NCBI GenBank assembly: GCA_001586195.1
Contig: CP014609.1
Coordinates: 2,392,001 to 2,456,000, forward strand
Reading direction: 5' to 3'
Source of the DNA: Solibacillus silvestris
Lineage (GTDB): Bacteria > Bacillota > Bacilli > Bacillales_A > Planococcaceae
DNA length: 64,000 nt
Below the pieces are notes generated by a model. That model was given only the letters and a program-made list of their open reading frames with translations. It ran no database searches and was not told the origin of the DNA. A program made the position numbers and the translations under genes. Position 1 is the first letter of the stretch. Every line of letters begins with the position of its first letter. Of this stretch, positions 35,412-43,116 are shown one piece after another.

Positions 35412-36863
35412 TTAAAACGGATACTCTCGTGGGTCTGTCTGTACAGAAATCCATTTTGTCGTTGTAAATTCATGGATTGCCCATTCGCCGCCATATCGGC
35501 CTAACCCTGAAGCTTTCTCCCCACCAAAGGCTACAATCGGTTCATCATTGACTCCCTGGTCATTAACGTGAATCATTCCCGTTATAATCTGTTTCGCTAC
35601 TTCCACGCCATGTTCTGTTGTACCGGCATGAACAGCACCGCTCAGTCCATAGTCGCTGTCATTCGCAACACGAATCGCTTCTTCTTCACTATCTACAACA
35701 ATAACACCTACAGCAGGTCCAAAAATTTCTTCCTGCGCTATCGGCATATCATTCGTAACCTTCGTCAAAATAGTAGGAGCCAGCACATTGCCTTTTACTT
35801 CCCCTTTAAGGGCGTATTCCGCTCCTTGCTCGATGCTTTGATCAATTAACTTTTGAATCCGTTCGATTTGTTTATGATTAATAAGCGGACCGACAACTAC
35901 ATCATCATTTCTCGGATCCCCGTATTTGATCTTGGATGCTCTATCCACAAATGCTTTTAGAAAAGATTCATATACTGGGCGTTCAACAACAATCCGATTA
36001 AGCGACATACAAATTTGTCCGCTGTTTAAAAATTTACCGAAGGCAGCAGAAGCAGCTGCTCTTTGCACATCAGCATCTTTCAAAACGAGCATGACATTGT
36101 TTCCGCCAAGTTCCAGAGCGACACGTTTCAGGTTTCTTCCACAAAGCTCCCCAATATGGCGCCCTACCTGTGTAGAACCGGTAAAAGAAATAATTTGAGG
36201 AATCGGATGTTCAACAAATGCATCTTTAATTTCTGATGAGCTGCAAACCGTTATATTTAGTAATCCTTTAGGGATGCCAGCCTCTTCAAAAATTTCACCT
36301 AGAATGAGTCCGCCTGATATCATCGTCTGCAAATCAGGTTTAAGCACAGCCCCATTGCCTGTTGCCAAAGCAGGAGCAAGGGAACGCATCGTTAAATGAA
36401 AGGGGAAATTAAATGGACTAATGATCCCCACTACCCCAGCAGGATTATGATATACCCGGTTCTCTTTCCCAGGAATAATGGATGGCATTATTTGTCCATG
36501 CATCCGGAGAGGAAATGTAGCAGACTCTTTCATAATGCCAATTGCGCCACTAATTTCAATGTTCGCTTTTGTATGGGAAGCCCCATTCTCCTCCACTAAA
36601 ATCTGCACGATTTCTTCTCTACGTCGTTCTACAATTTGTGCAGCTTTTTCTATGATTGCTTGTCTTTGATAGGCATTGACCTGCGCCCATTCTTCTTGTG
36701 CGTCTTTGGCAGCCTTATATGCCTCATCTATGTCCTTTTCATTTGCCAACCGGATTTCTGCAATCGTTTCCTCATTATATGGATTCTGATCAACGTAAAC
36801 TCTTTCGCTGTTTCCTTCTCTCCATTCGCCACCAATAAACTGTTTGTTCCATTTTTTATTCAT
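35412..36863 (-). CDS. NAD(P)-dependent aldehyde dehydrogenase (YfmT/vanillin dehydrogenase type)
   Basis: The ATG at 36863 is preceded by GGAAAGGAAGG; an in-frame TTG 18 bases earlier is rejected. The 483-residue enzyme has the full ALDH fold: ISPFNFPFHL (~150), the Rossmann turn FTGSTQVG, general base Glu in ALELGGNN, catalytic Cys in NSGQICMS, and EEIFGPAVGV. It resembles aromatic aldehyde dehydrogenases such as YfmT, which oxidises vanillin or benzaldehyde. An unusual residue run KPDLQT replaces the common KPAS/TxT at the cofactor site, so cofactor preference may differ. It is monocistronic. The gap 36864-37109 upstream holds no gene. Confidence 0.85.
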   Translation of the reverse strand: MNKKWNKQFIGGEWREGNSERVYVDQNPYNEETIAEIRLANEKDIDEAYKAAKDAQEEWAQVNAYQRQAIIEKAAQIVERRREEIVQILVEENGASHTKANIEISGAIGIMKESATFPLRMHGQIMPSIIPGKENRVYHNPAGVVGIISPFNFPFHLTMRSLAPALATGNGAVLKPDLQTMISGGLILGEIFEEAGIPKGLLNITVCSSSEIKDAFVEHPIPQIISFTGSTQVGRHIGELCGRNLKRVALELGGNNVMLVLKDADVQRAAASAAFGKFLNSGQICMSLNRIVVERPVYESFLKAFVDRASKIKYGDPRNDDVVVGPLINHKQIERIQKLIDQSIEQGAEYALKGEVKGNVLAPTILTKVTNDMPIAQEEIFGPAVGVIVVDSEEEAIRVANDSDYGLSGAVHAGTTEHGVEVAKQIITGMIHVNDQGVNDEPIVAFGGEKASGLGRYGGEWAIHEFTTTKWISVQTDPREYPF

Positions 36864-37109
36864 AGGTACCTTCCTTTCCAATTAACGCAGTTTGCTCAAG
36901 ATGCCATGCTTCTTATTTGAATGCATGTCCATGTCACTTTAATTACCCTTGATTCGCCATTTTATTACCACAAATATCTGTTTCTTTTATTTATCCTATA
37001 ACAAAGCATTTTCCCACGTTAGTATAAGTGAAAATCTTCACAATATACGTGTGTTATGGATACATTTTGAAATCCATCTCCACATAATGTATAAATTATA
37101 TTCAAAAAA

Positions 37110-37143
37110 GCCAAGAAAGCATGTCTTCACAGCGTTTCTTGGC
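37110..37143 (-). terminator. Terminator after the aldo/keto reductase remnant
   Basis: GCCAAGAAA and TTTCTTGGC flank a 16-nt loop, followed on the minus strand by TTTTTTG. It survives although the gene is truncated. Confidence 0.75.
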
Positions 37144-37194
37144 TTCTTGCCCCTTGATTTCCAAAATAATGTTTACACTTTTGCTAAGGTTCCG

Positions 37195-37569
37195 TTAACT
37201 ATGAGCCGAACGGTTTTTACTTTCCATCAACTTAATGTATTCATCAAAATATACCTTTTCTGCATTTGAAGCTCTATCTAATGAATTCATAGCGCGATGC
37301 CACAATGGATAAATAGGTTCAAGTGCAGTTAAATAATTAATTTGGGAAATATCCTCTTTTGTTAACTTTAAACTATATGATGCAATGTTTTCATGTAACT
37401 GTTCTTTAGTTCTTGCAGACAAAACAATTGAATCTACATTCGGTCGATCACGTAACCATGCGAGAACAACTTGTGGTACCGTTACTTTATGTTTAGAAGC
37501 AACATCTTGCAATAAATCGATTAGATTATAAAACAAATTAGGATTTTTGCTCCCTATTAAATAAAACAT
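37195..37569 (-). pseudogene. C-terminal remnant of an aldo/keto reductase
   Basis: The 124 residues match only the last part of the AKR barrel: KVTVPQVVLAWLRDRPNVDSIVLSARTKEQLHENIASYSLKLTKEDISQINYL is the usual C-terminal segment that binds the NADPH phosphate and ends the barrel. The catalytic Tyr/Lys/His/Asp region, about 190 residues, is absent, and upstream sequence (37570-37738) shows no matching frame. A functional enzyme is impossible without the missing part. It is probably a deletion scar at an accessory site next to the tRNA. Confidence 0.75.
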
Positions 37570-37738
37570 TCTACGGTTAGAACATTGCTAAGTTCCTGTT
37601 GCGAAGGTTGAAGTAAAAAAATAGTTGATTAGTTTAAAATTGCGGGTAAGAAATATAGGAGAGTTGTTGCAAATGGGAGCGATGAGCGATTGAGCTTCCC
37701 CTTTGCTTTCAAAGCCAACGATGGAAGGAGTGTTTTAG

Positions 37739-38239
37739 TTGAGTAAAAAGAAAGAAATCAAAAAATTAAAAGATCATGCATTTGCAGATCTTTGTTTAAT
37801 CGAAAAAGAATTTCAGCAAATTGTAAAAAATACTTCGAATAAAGCTGGTACTTTTAAATGGCTGGAGCTATTAAGCGATTATGAATTGGAGGAATTTTAC
37901 GGTCGGCGCAGAGACCGTAAATACGCTACGCTCACAGTTGAGTTATATTCATTAATTGAACAACTGTTAAAAGACATTTATAAAGTTATTTTCAAACGTA
38001 AATATAGAAATAAATCGGATAACAATATAATCCTTGATTTAGAGGAACAGTTGGGTGATAACTTAATTTTTAAGAATAATACTAAATTATTGGCGAATCT
38101 CAGAAGTTGTATTGTTCATGAAGAATTCTCTTTAAAGGCTGCAAGAAGAAAAATAAACATTAAAAAGAAAAATAGAATATTATTTAAACAATTAATGAAA
38201 GATGTTGATCTGTATATAGAAAATATAAAGCTGAAATAA
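37739..38239 (+). CDS. HEPN-like protein (R-x4-H), function unknown
   Basis: This 166-residue, very Lys-rich, all-helical protein starts at the TTG at 37739 with GGAAGGAG eight bases upstream. Residues ~60-150 include a helix LYSLIEQLLKDIYKVIF and NLRSCIVHEE, an R-x4-H motif of the kind that forms the RNase active site in HEPN domains. Stand-alone HEPN proteins often act as ribonucleases in toxin or anti-phage systems, but no antitoxin-like nucleotidyltransferase (MNT) is adjacent. It lies alone between the AKR remnant and the split tRNA-Arg, on the opposite strand to its neighbours, which suggests a transferred gene. The family call is tentative. Confidence 0.5.
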   Translation: MSKKKEIKKLKDHAFADLCLIEKEFQQIVKNTSNKAGTFKWLELLSDYELEEFYGRRRDRKYATLTVELYSLIEQLLKDIYKVIFKRKYRNKSDNNIILDLEEQLGDNLIFKNNTKLLANLRSCIVHEEFSLKAARRKINIKKKNRILFKQLMKDVDLYIENIKLK

Positions 38240-38280
38240 ATCGGGCTTTCTTACGTAAACAACTATATTAAGGAAATAAA

Positions 38281-38317
38281 AAACCATCAAACTTGTTTAA
38301 TTCAAGTTTGACGGTTT
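38281..38317 (+). terminator. Terminator of the HEPN-like gene
   Basis: AAACCATCAAACTTG pairs with CAAGTTTGACGGTTT (one mismatch) around a 7-nt loop, followed by TATG. It also lies just after the 3' end of the tRNA on the other strand. Confidence 0.75.
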
Positions 38318-38323
38318 TATGTA

Positions 38324-38657
38324 CGTCCCAGGAGGGATTCGAACCCCCGACCGACGCCTTAGCTTACCACTATAGTTTTCACTACTTATACATGTGTATA
38401 ATTTGTTGGTCTGGACTATAACTTCACCATTTCAGGTGCGACACGTTTAGTCTCTACGGAACCTCTCACAATTAAATTGCTGCAATCATTTTACCTGCAT
38501 AAAGCCATTCAAATGATCTCGTTTCCTCGGTATTGCCATCAGCATGATCTGTTAAGGGTTTACCGATACGGTGTCGTCCACTTTATACGTTCATTTTCCG
38601 TATAAAGGCTCCTATATACTTAAAGGGCGTTGCTCTATCCAGCTGAGCTACTGAGAC
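38324..38657 (-). tRNA. tRNA-Arg(UCU), interrupted by a group I intron
   Basis: The exons are 38657-38623 (35 nt) and 38362-38324 (39 nt). Spliced, they make a normal 74-nt tRNA: acceptor GTCTCAG/CTGGGAC, D arm GCTC..GAGC, anticodon stem ACGCC/GGCGT, 7-base loop CTTCTAA with anticodon TCT, and T arm GGGGG-TTCGAAT-CCCTC with one G-U pair. CCA is not encoded. The intron splits the anticodon between U34 and C35. The gene is on the minus strand, in the gap between the ysnB gene and the HEPN-like gene. Confidence 0.92.
38363..38622 (-). ncRNA. Group I self-splicing intron (IC3-like), 260 nt, no endonuclease
   Basis: The minus strand carries the group I core: GTAGAGACTAAACG (P7/R-type element), later GGTGAAGTTATAGTCC (P7'/S-type element), and GATGGCAATACCGAG resembling the J3/4-P4 region of the Azoarcus tRNA-Ile intron. 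A 9-bp P2 hairpin (CTTTATACG/CGTATAAAG) is near the 5' end. The upstream exon ends in U and the intron ends in G, as required. A GAG in the 5' part could pair with the exon CUU as internal guide. There is no open reading frame, so no homing endonuclease; splicing should be autocatalytic. Confidence 0.9.
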
Positions 38658-38790
38658 ATGTTTTTCATCACCAATTGGTAATTAAGACATTTTTTATTAT
38701 ATGGTACATTTTATTTAAAGTCAACAATCTAATTCAAAAAAATTATTATTTAACTAAAATAATTTTCTGTTCTCTAAATTCTGCATTAAA

Positions 38791-38825
38791 AAAGTGAAGT
38801 CCTCTTTAAATCAAGACTTCACTTT
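38791..38825 (-). terminator. Terminator after the ysnB gene
   Basis: AAAGTGAAGTC and GACTTCACTTT form a perfect 11-bp stem with a 13-nt loop, followed on the minus strand by TTTTTTAATG. Confidence 0.85.
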
Positions 38826-38830
38826 GATAA

Positions 38831-39331
38831 TTAACGTTCATAAAATAATTCATCAATCAAATTATTATTATCATCATAACATTGTAATGTAAAATGCGTT
38901 GGAGTTGTAGTAAGTGTGACAAATGATTTTTCTTTTATCCGTCGAGGCTTTAGTAAGCTACCCGGATTAATAAATAAAATGTCATCGATATATTCCGCGC
39001 CAAGTATATGTGAATGACCAAAACATACGATTTGTGCGCCGACTTCCTTTGCGCGGTAAATCAGTTTCATCGGAGAGTTTTTCACATCGTATAAATGCCC
39101 GTGTGTCACATACACACGATCTCCATTTACCTGAAACAGCATCTCCTCCAAATAGTTCTGGTCATGATCACAATTACCTTTCACACACTCTATCCCTTGC
39201 ATAAGAGGATGCGCATACGGCAATTCACTATCGCCACAATGGATCACTTTATACGCATCTGGATGGTAGCCCTTTACACGTTCAATGATTTCCTCGTCAC
39301 CATGTGTATCACTCATAATCAATAGCTTCAT
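38831..39331 (-). CDS. ysnB: YfcE/YsnB-type metallophosphoesterase
   Basis: This 166-residue single-domain phosphodiesterase carries all metal ligands: MSDTHGD (DxH), VIHCGDSE (GD), KGNCDHD (GNCD), VTHGHLYDV (GH) and CFGHSH (GHSH). It is the family of small calcineurin-like phosphoesterases of unknown physiological substrate. The ATG at 39331 is preferred over one at 39343, which sits directly on the AAAGG ribosome binding site. It is the last gene of the rph-ysnA-ysnB group, as in B. subtilis, with a terminator after it. Confidence 0.85.
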   Translation of the reverse strand: MKLLIMSDTHGDEEIIERVKGYHPDAYKVIHCGDSELPYAHPLMQGIECVKGNCDHDQNYLEEMLFQVNGDRVYVTHGHLYDVKNSPMKLIYRAKEVGAQIVCFGHSHILGAEYIDDILFINPGSLLKPRRIKEKSFVTLTTTPTHFTLQCYDDNNNLIDELFYER

Positions 39332-39437
39332 TCGTATCCACATCCTTTACATTTCTATTCTTAGTGTGACAGCATTGAAATAAAAATTCAATCGTTATTA
39401 AACAAATTTTTACAATTTCCAACAATTGCCGGAATTG

Positions 39438-40031
39438 TTATTTCAGAAATTCCGCTAACTGCAATGCCAGTTTACGAATGGCATTGCCTCGGTGTGAAAT
39501 GGCACCTTTTTCTTCGGCAGACAGCTCAGCCATATGCTTTTCCAATGCAGGTACATAAAAAATCGGGTCATAACCGAATCCGTTTGTTCCCTTCTTTTCA
39601 TATGCTATCATGCCTTCACATGTGCCAAATACCGTTTTCGTTTCCATATTCGGACCTGCAATCGCCAATGCACAGCAGAAACGGGCTGTACGCTGGTCTT
39701 CCGGAACGTCCTTCATGTTTTCCAGCACTTTTACCATATTCGCTTCATCGTCATGATCACCGGCATATCGTGCTGAATACACTCCAGGCTCACCATTTAA
39801 TGTATCGATCGCTAAACCGCTGTCGTCAGCAATTACGATTTGACCGAGCATCTTCGCTAATGTTTCCGCTTTTAAAATTGCGTTTTCTTCAAAAGTCGTA
39901 CCTGTCTCTTCAATTTCCACATCTGGAGCAACCTCAAACATTGTGACAACTTCATAGCCGAATGGTCCGAATAGTGCTTCAAAGTCTTTCGCTTTTCCTT
40001 TGTTCTTTGTTGCGATTACTACTTGTTTCAT
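39438..40031 (-). CDS. rdgB: XTP/dITP diphosphatase (RdgB/HAM1 family)
   Basis: This 197-residue house-cleaning enzyme hydrolyses dITP and XTP to monophosphates, keeping deaminated purines out of DNA. Family motifs are visible: VIATKNKGKAKDFEALF, EETGTTFEENAILKA, ADDSGLAIDTLNGEPGVYSARYAG, NGFGYDPIFYVP, and ISHRGNAI near the end. The start codon overlaps the rph stop by one base (TAATG), so translation is coupled. The same order occurs in B. subtilis (rph-ysnA). Confidence 0.93.
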   Translation of the reverse strand: MKQVVIATKNKGKAKDFEALFGPFGYEVVTMFEVAPDVEIEETGTTFEENAILKAETLAKMLGQIVIADDSGLAIDTLNGEPGVYSARYAGDHDDEANMVKVLENMKDVPEDQRTARFCCALAIAGPNMETKTVFGTCEGMIAYEKKGTNGFGYDPIFYVPALEKHMAELSAEEKGAISHRGNAIRKLALQLAEFLK

Positions 40032-40783
40032 TATGCTTCCACCTTTCCAATCAAGTTTGCGGTGTCACCTAGTGCTGTTTTCTGCATCTCGATTAGCTGC
40101 GCAATCCCGGCTTCTCCTAAATCGAGCAATTCATTTAGTTCTGAGCGGCTGAATGTCGCTTCTTCGCCTGTTCCTTGTAACTCCACAAATTCGCCGGCAC
40201 CTGTCATAATAACGTTCATATCGACTTGTGCAGCTGAATCTTCTACATAGTTTAAATCCAAAACTGCGCCAATATTTTCTAGTTTTCCGACACTAGTTGC
40301 AGCTAAATAATCTGTTACTGGAAATTTCACGAATGGCTTGTCAACGCCTAATTTCGCAATTGCCTGTGTCATCGCTACAAATGCACCTGTAATCGATGCC
40401 GTACGGGTTCCACCATCTGCCTGAATCACGTCACAGTCAATCCATACCGTTTTTTCGCCAAGAGCTTCTAAATCAACGACAGCACGTAATGCACGGCCGA
40501 TTAAGCGTTGAATTTCCATCGTGCGGCCACTTACCTTCCCTGCAGAGCTTTCACGACGTGTGCGTTGCTCTGTAGCGCGTGGTAGCATGGAATATTCAGC
40601 CGTAATCCAACCTTTACCTTGTCCACGTAAAAAACCAGGTACTTTTTCTTCAATCGTTGCAGTACAAATCACCTTTGTATTTCCAACGGTTATTAATACC
40701 GAGCCTTCCGGATGCATTAAATAATTATTATCAATTTGAACTGGACGTAATTCATTCACAGCTCGTAAGTCATGTCTAGTCAT
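40031..40783 (-). CDS. rph: Ribonuclease PH
   Basis: This is a 250-residue phosphorolytic 3'-5' exoribonuclease that trims tRNA 3' ends. The start at 40783 has GGAGGTCACAA upstream; the longer frame is rejected. Characteristic stretches are [35 protein letters not shown], the active-site Arg in [13 protein letters not shown]-type sequence (here [17 protein letters not shown]), and [16 protein letters not shown]. It ends exactly in overlap with rdgB. In B. subtilis gerM lies between racE and rph; here only 124 bp separate them, with no gene. Confidence 0.95.
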   Translation of the reverse strand: MTRHDLRAVNELRPVQIDNNYLMHPEGSVLITVGNTKVICTATIEEKVPGFLRGQGKGWITAEYSMLPRATEQRTRRESSAGKVSGRTMEIQRLIGRALRAVVDLEALGEKTVWIDCDVIQADGGTRTASITGAFVAMTQAIAKLGVDKPFVKFPVTDYLAATSVGKLENIGAVLDLNYVEDSAAQVDMNVIMTGAGEFVELQGTGEEATFSRSELNELLDLGEAGIAQLIEMQKTALGDTANLIGKVEA

Positions 40784-40869
40784 TTGTGACCTCCTCAATT
40801 TGTTCGCGCACTTATCTTATCACAATTTAAGGAGTGTCTAAAGCAGAAAAGCAAGACATAGAAGGAAAA

Positions 40870-40902
40870 AGCTCAAATTAGACAAAATGCCTAATCTGAG
40901 CT
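40870..40902 (-). terminator. Terminator after the glutamate racemase gene
   Basis: AGCTCAAATTAG and CTAATCTGAGCT pair (one mismatch) around a 9-nt loop, followed by TTTTTCC on the minus strand. It separates racE from rph. Confidence 0.8.
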
Positions 40903-40907
40903 AACAA

Positions 40908-41708
40908 CTATTTTTCGAATGTAATTTTACGTATATCCAATTCACCTTTTTCCAGCCAACGTTCTGCTATGGAACGGAAAATCGGCACGGAACCAGATGC
41001 ATGCAGAATATGCTTGGGCGGTTTTTCATCTGTTCGTAATTGTCCTGTATAGCTTAAAATCGCTTCGACATCTTTTGCCGTTTCTTCGGCAGATGACAGG
41101 ACATGAACTTGTGAGCCTACTGCTGCCTCAATTTGCTTTTGTAAAATAGGATAATGTGTACAGCCTAAAATCACTGTATCAAATCGCTCATCTTCAAGCG
41201 GCTTTAACCCTTTCGCAACGAGATCATACGAAAATTGGCCTTCGTATTCGCCACTTTCAACGAGGGGCACAAATGTAGGACAGGCAAGTGGAATTATTTT
41301 CGCTTTTGTCGACAATGATTTCACTGCTTCTTCATATGCGCCACTTTTGATCGTGCCTTCTGTCGCTAATACGACAACTTCATTGCGCTTTGTCTTTTTT
41401 ATGGCCGCTCGTGCCCCTGCATTAATAACTCCTAAAACCGGAAATGGCATATGTTTTTGCAGACTTTCCAATGCAACGGCAGTCGCAGTATTACATGCAA
41501 TGACAAGCATCTTCACATTCATCTTTTCGAGCGCTTTTGCCATCTCCCATGTAAAATTGCGGACTTCTTGCTTTGTGCGTGGCCCGTAAGGACATCGCGC
41601 CGTATCACCTATATAATATATTGTTTCATTCGGCAAAAGCTCCATAATCGCTTTTGCCACTGTTAATCCGCCAACTCCGGAATCGATAACACCAATTGGG
41701 GCATTCAC
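40908..41708 (-). CDS. racE: Glutamate racemase
   Basis: This 266-residue enzyme makes D-glutamate for peptidoglycan. Both catalytic cysteines and their surroundings are present: DSGVGGLTVAKA at the N-terminus, VIACNTATA (Cys ~73) and VILGCTHYPIL (Cys ~184), plus DTARCPYGPR. The length agrees with RacE/MurI. It lies 16 nt after the MarR-family gene, as in the B. subtilis ysmB-racE pair. Confidence 0.95.
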   Translation of the reverse strand: MNAPIGVIDSGVGGLTVAKAIMELLPNETIYYIGDTARCPYGPRTKQEVRNFTWEMAKALEKMNVKMLVIACNTATAVALESLQKHMPFPVLGVINAGARAAIKKTKRNEVVVLATEGTIKSGAYEEAVKSLSTKAKIIPLACPTFVPLVESGEYEGQFSYDLVAKGLKPLEDERFDTVILGCTHYPILQKQIEAAVGSQVHVLSSAEETAKDVEAILSYTGQLRTDEKPPKHILHASGSVPIFRSIAERWLEKGELDIRKITFEK

Positions 41709-41724
41709 TTGTACCGCCTCTATC

Positions 41725-42168
41725 CTATTTCATTAATAAATGTAGTTTTTGTAATGTTCTTGATAATTGTTCAAACTCTTCTGCGTTAAATTCCTGTGTA
41801 ATATCCCGCAAATAATTTTGACGCTTAAAAATTACTTCTTCGATAATTCTTTCGCCTTCCGGTAAAAGATGAATCCGTACAACACGTCGATCATTTTCGT
41901 CACGTACACGCTGTACCAATTCATTTTTCTCCATCCGGTCCACTAAATCTGTTGTTGTCGAAAATGCTAAATACATTTTCGTCGACAAGTCACCGATCGT
42001 CATATCCCCTGATTCATGCAACCATTGCAATGCAATAAATTGCGGAGGCGTAATCGTATAATTACTTAAAATTTCTCGACCTTTTTGTTTGATTAAGTGT
42101 GAAATATATCTCAGTTCTTTTTCCAGGATTGCTACAGATTCAGAGCTATGTGTGCTGTGATCTTTCAT
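41725..42168 (-). CDS. ysmB: MarR-family transcriptional regulator (YsmB-like)
   Basis: This 147-residue protein has a winged helix-turn-helix of the MarR type: TITPPQFIALQWLHESGDMTIGDLSTKMYLAFSTTTDLVDRMEKNELVQRVRDENDRRVVRIHLLPEG covers the recognition helix and wing. N- and C-terminal helices should dimerise. It is positioned directly before racE, as in B. subtilis. Its ligand and target are unknown; autoregulation with racE is plausible. Confidence 0.9.
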   Translation of the reverse strand: MKDHSTHSSESVAILEKELRYISHLIKQKGREILSNYTITPPQFIALQWLHESGDMTIGDLSTKMYLAFSTTTDLVDRMEKNELVQRVRDENDRRVVRIHLLPEGERIIEEVIFKRQNYLRDITQEFNAEEFEQLSRTLQKLHLLMK

Positions 42169-42241
42169 CTACTCCATTCACTCCTCGATGCGTTTCATAG
42201 TTCTATTTTGAAGTTTTTTTTATAAAATAGCAAGCATCGAA

Positions 42242-42463
42242 TCAGTAAATTGACAATTCCTGAAGTCTCAAAAGCTCAAGAATCGCTTGCGTACGACTTG
42301 ATACACCCAGCTTTTGAATCGTATTGGAAATATGATTACGAACGGTTTTTTCACTAATGCCTAGCTTCGTTGATATTTCCCGTGTTGAATAGTCCTTTAT
42401 TAATAGCTCAAAAATCTCGCGTTCTCTTTTTGTTAACAGCGAACGATGCTGCGGACGATTCAT
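42242..42463 (-). CDS. gerE: Spore-coat regulator GerE
   Basis: This 73-residue protein consists of one LuxR-type HTH: LTKREREIFELLIKDYSTREISTKLGISEKTVRNHISNTIQKLGVSSRTQAILELLRL. Size and sequence pattern agree with GerE, the late mother-cell regulator that tunes sigma-K-dependent coat genes, so the organism is a spore former. AGGAGGGTG lies upstream. It is placed between ysmA and ysmB as in B. subtilis. Confidence 0.95.
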   Translation of the reverse strand: MNRPQHRSLLTKREREIFELLIKDYSTREISTKLGISEKTVRNHISNTIQKLGVSSRTQAILELLRLQELSIY

Positions 42464-42532
42464 TTTGCAACACCCTCCTATCCTCTTCTTTGTACATTAT
42501 GTCGAAAATACAAAGCAGGTGAGGGCATTTAA

Positions 42533-42976
42533 CTATTTCCCAAGCAATAATTTTTTTTGCTCTTCCAGTAGAGGGACACCTTTCCCCGTGTCACTGCTCA
42601 ATTGTACAAGCGTTCCGCGCCCCGTATAGCATACTTCATCTTTTTCATTTTTCACCAAATAATGCAAATCAATTGAAGATGTGCCGATCGATGCCGTTTT
42701 AACAAAAATTGTAAGTTCTTCATCAAAGAACACTTCTTTCAAATAATCGCACTGAATGTCTGCCACAACGAGCATATTTCCTGTTTCCGATCCAGCAGTA
42801 AAATTAAATCCTAATGCTTTAAAATATTCGATACGTGCATACTCGAAATAGGCAAATACTTTTGTATTGTTTACATGCCCGTACATATCTGTTTCTGAAA
42901 ATCGTACCTTTACCTTTGTAGAAAATGAAAACCCTGCCATCCACTCTGCTGCATCCTGAATATATGTAGCTCGCAT
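42533..42976 (-). CDS. ysmA: Acyl-CoA thioesterase-like hotdog protein (YsmA)
   Basis: This is a 147-residue 4-hydroxybenzoyl-CoA thioesterase-type hotdog protein. VRFSETDMYGHVNNTKVFAYFEYARIEYF holds the family's acidic catalytic residue (Asp in ETDMYGHVNN) and the long hotdog helix. It likely hydrolyses acyl-CoA. The ribosome binding site is GGGGGAATTTTTT. An inverted repeat resembling the FadR operator overlaps the -10 region (43017-43039), suggesting control with the fatty acid degradation genes. Confidence 0.85.
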   Translation of the reverse strand: MRATYIQDAAEWMAGFSFSTKVKVRFSETDMYGHVNNTKVFAYFEYARIEYFKALGFNFTAGSETGNMLVVADIQCDYLKEVFFDEELTIFVKTASIGTSSIDLHYLVKNEKDEVCYTGRGTLVQLSSDTGKGVPLLEEQKKLLLGK

Positions 42977-43016
42977 AAAAAATTCCCCCTTTGTTTGATT
43001 AGCTCATCATCCCCTG

Positions 43017-43039
43017 ATAATGAATACCCATTCATTATA
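43017..43039 (-). promoter_or_regulatory. ysmA promoter -10 overlapped by FadR-like operator
   Basis: ATAATGAAT (43017-43025) and ATTCATTAT (43030-43038) are perfect arms with a 4-bp spacer. They share the ATTCATT half-site with the fadR operator at 54552-54587. The minus-strand TATAAT lies at 43034-43039, so a bound repressor would block transcription. FadR binding is inferred. Confidence 0.55.
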
Positions 43040-43078
43040 GCATAATTTGTCAGAAGCAAAAAGCGATCAAAACAAAAA

Positions 43079-43100
43079 GACCCTCACCGAAGTGAGGGTC
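43079..43100 (-). terminator. Terminator of the sdhCAB operon
   Basis: GACCCTCAC and GTGAGGGTC form a perfect 9-bp stem closed by a TTCG tetraloop on the minus strand, followed by TTTTTG. Confidence 0.9.
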
Positions 43101-43116
43101 AATTATATTCATTCGA

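Noticed and set aside
36949-37269. Plus-strand 106-codon frame between the aldehyde dehydrogenase and AKR remnant
   Set aside because: It passes through the AKR terminator and antisense of the remnant, and has no recognisable protein features.
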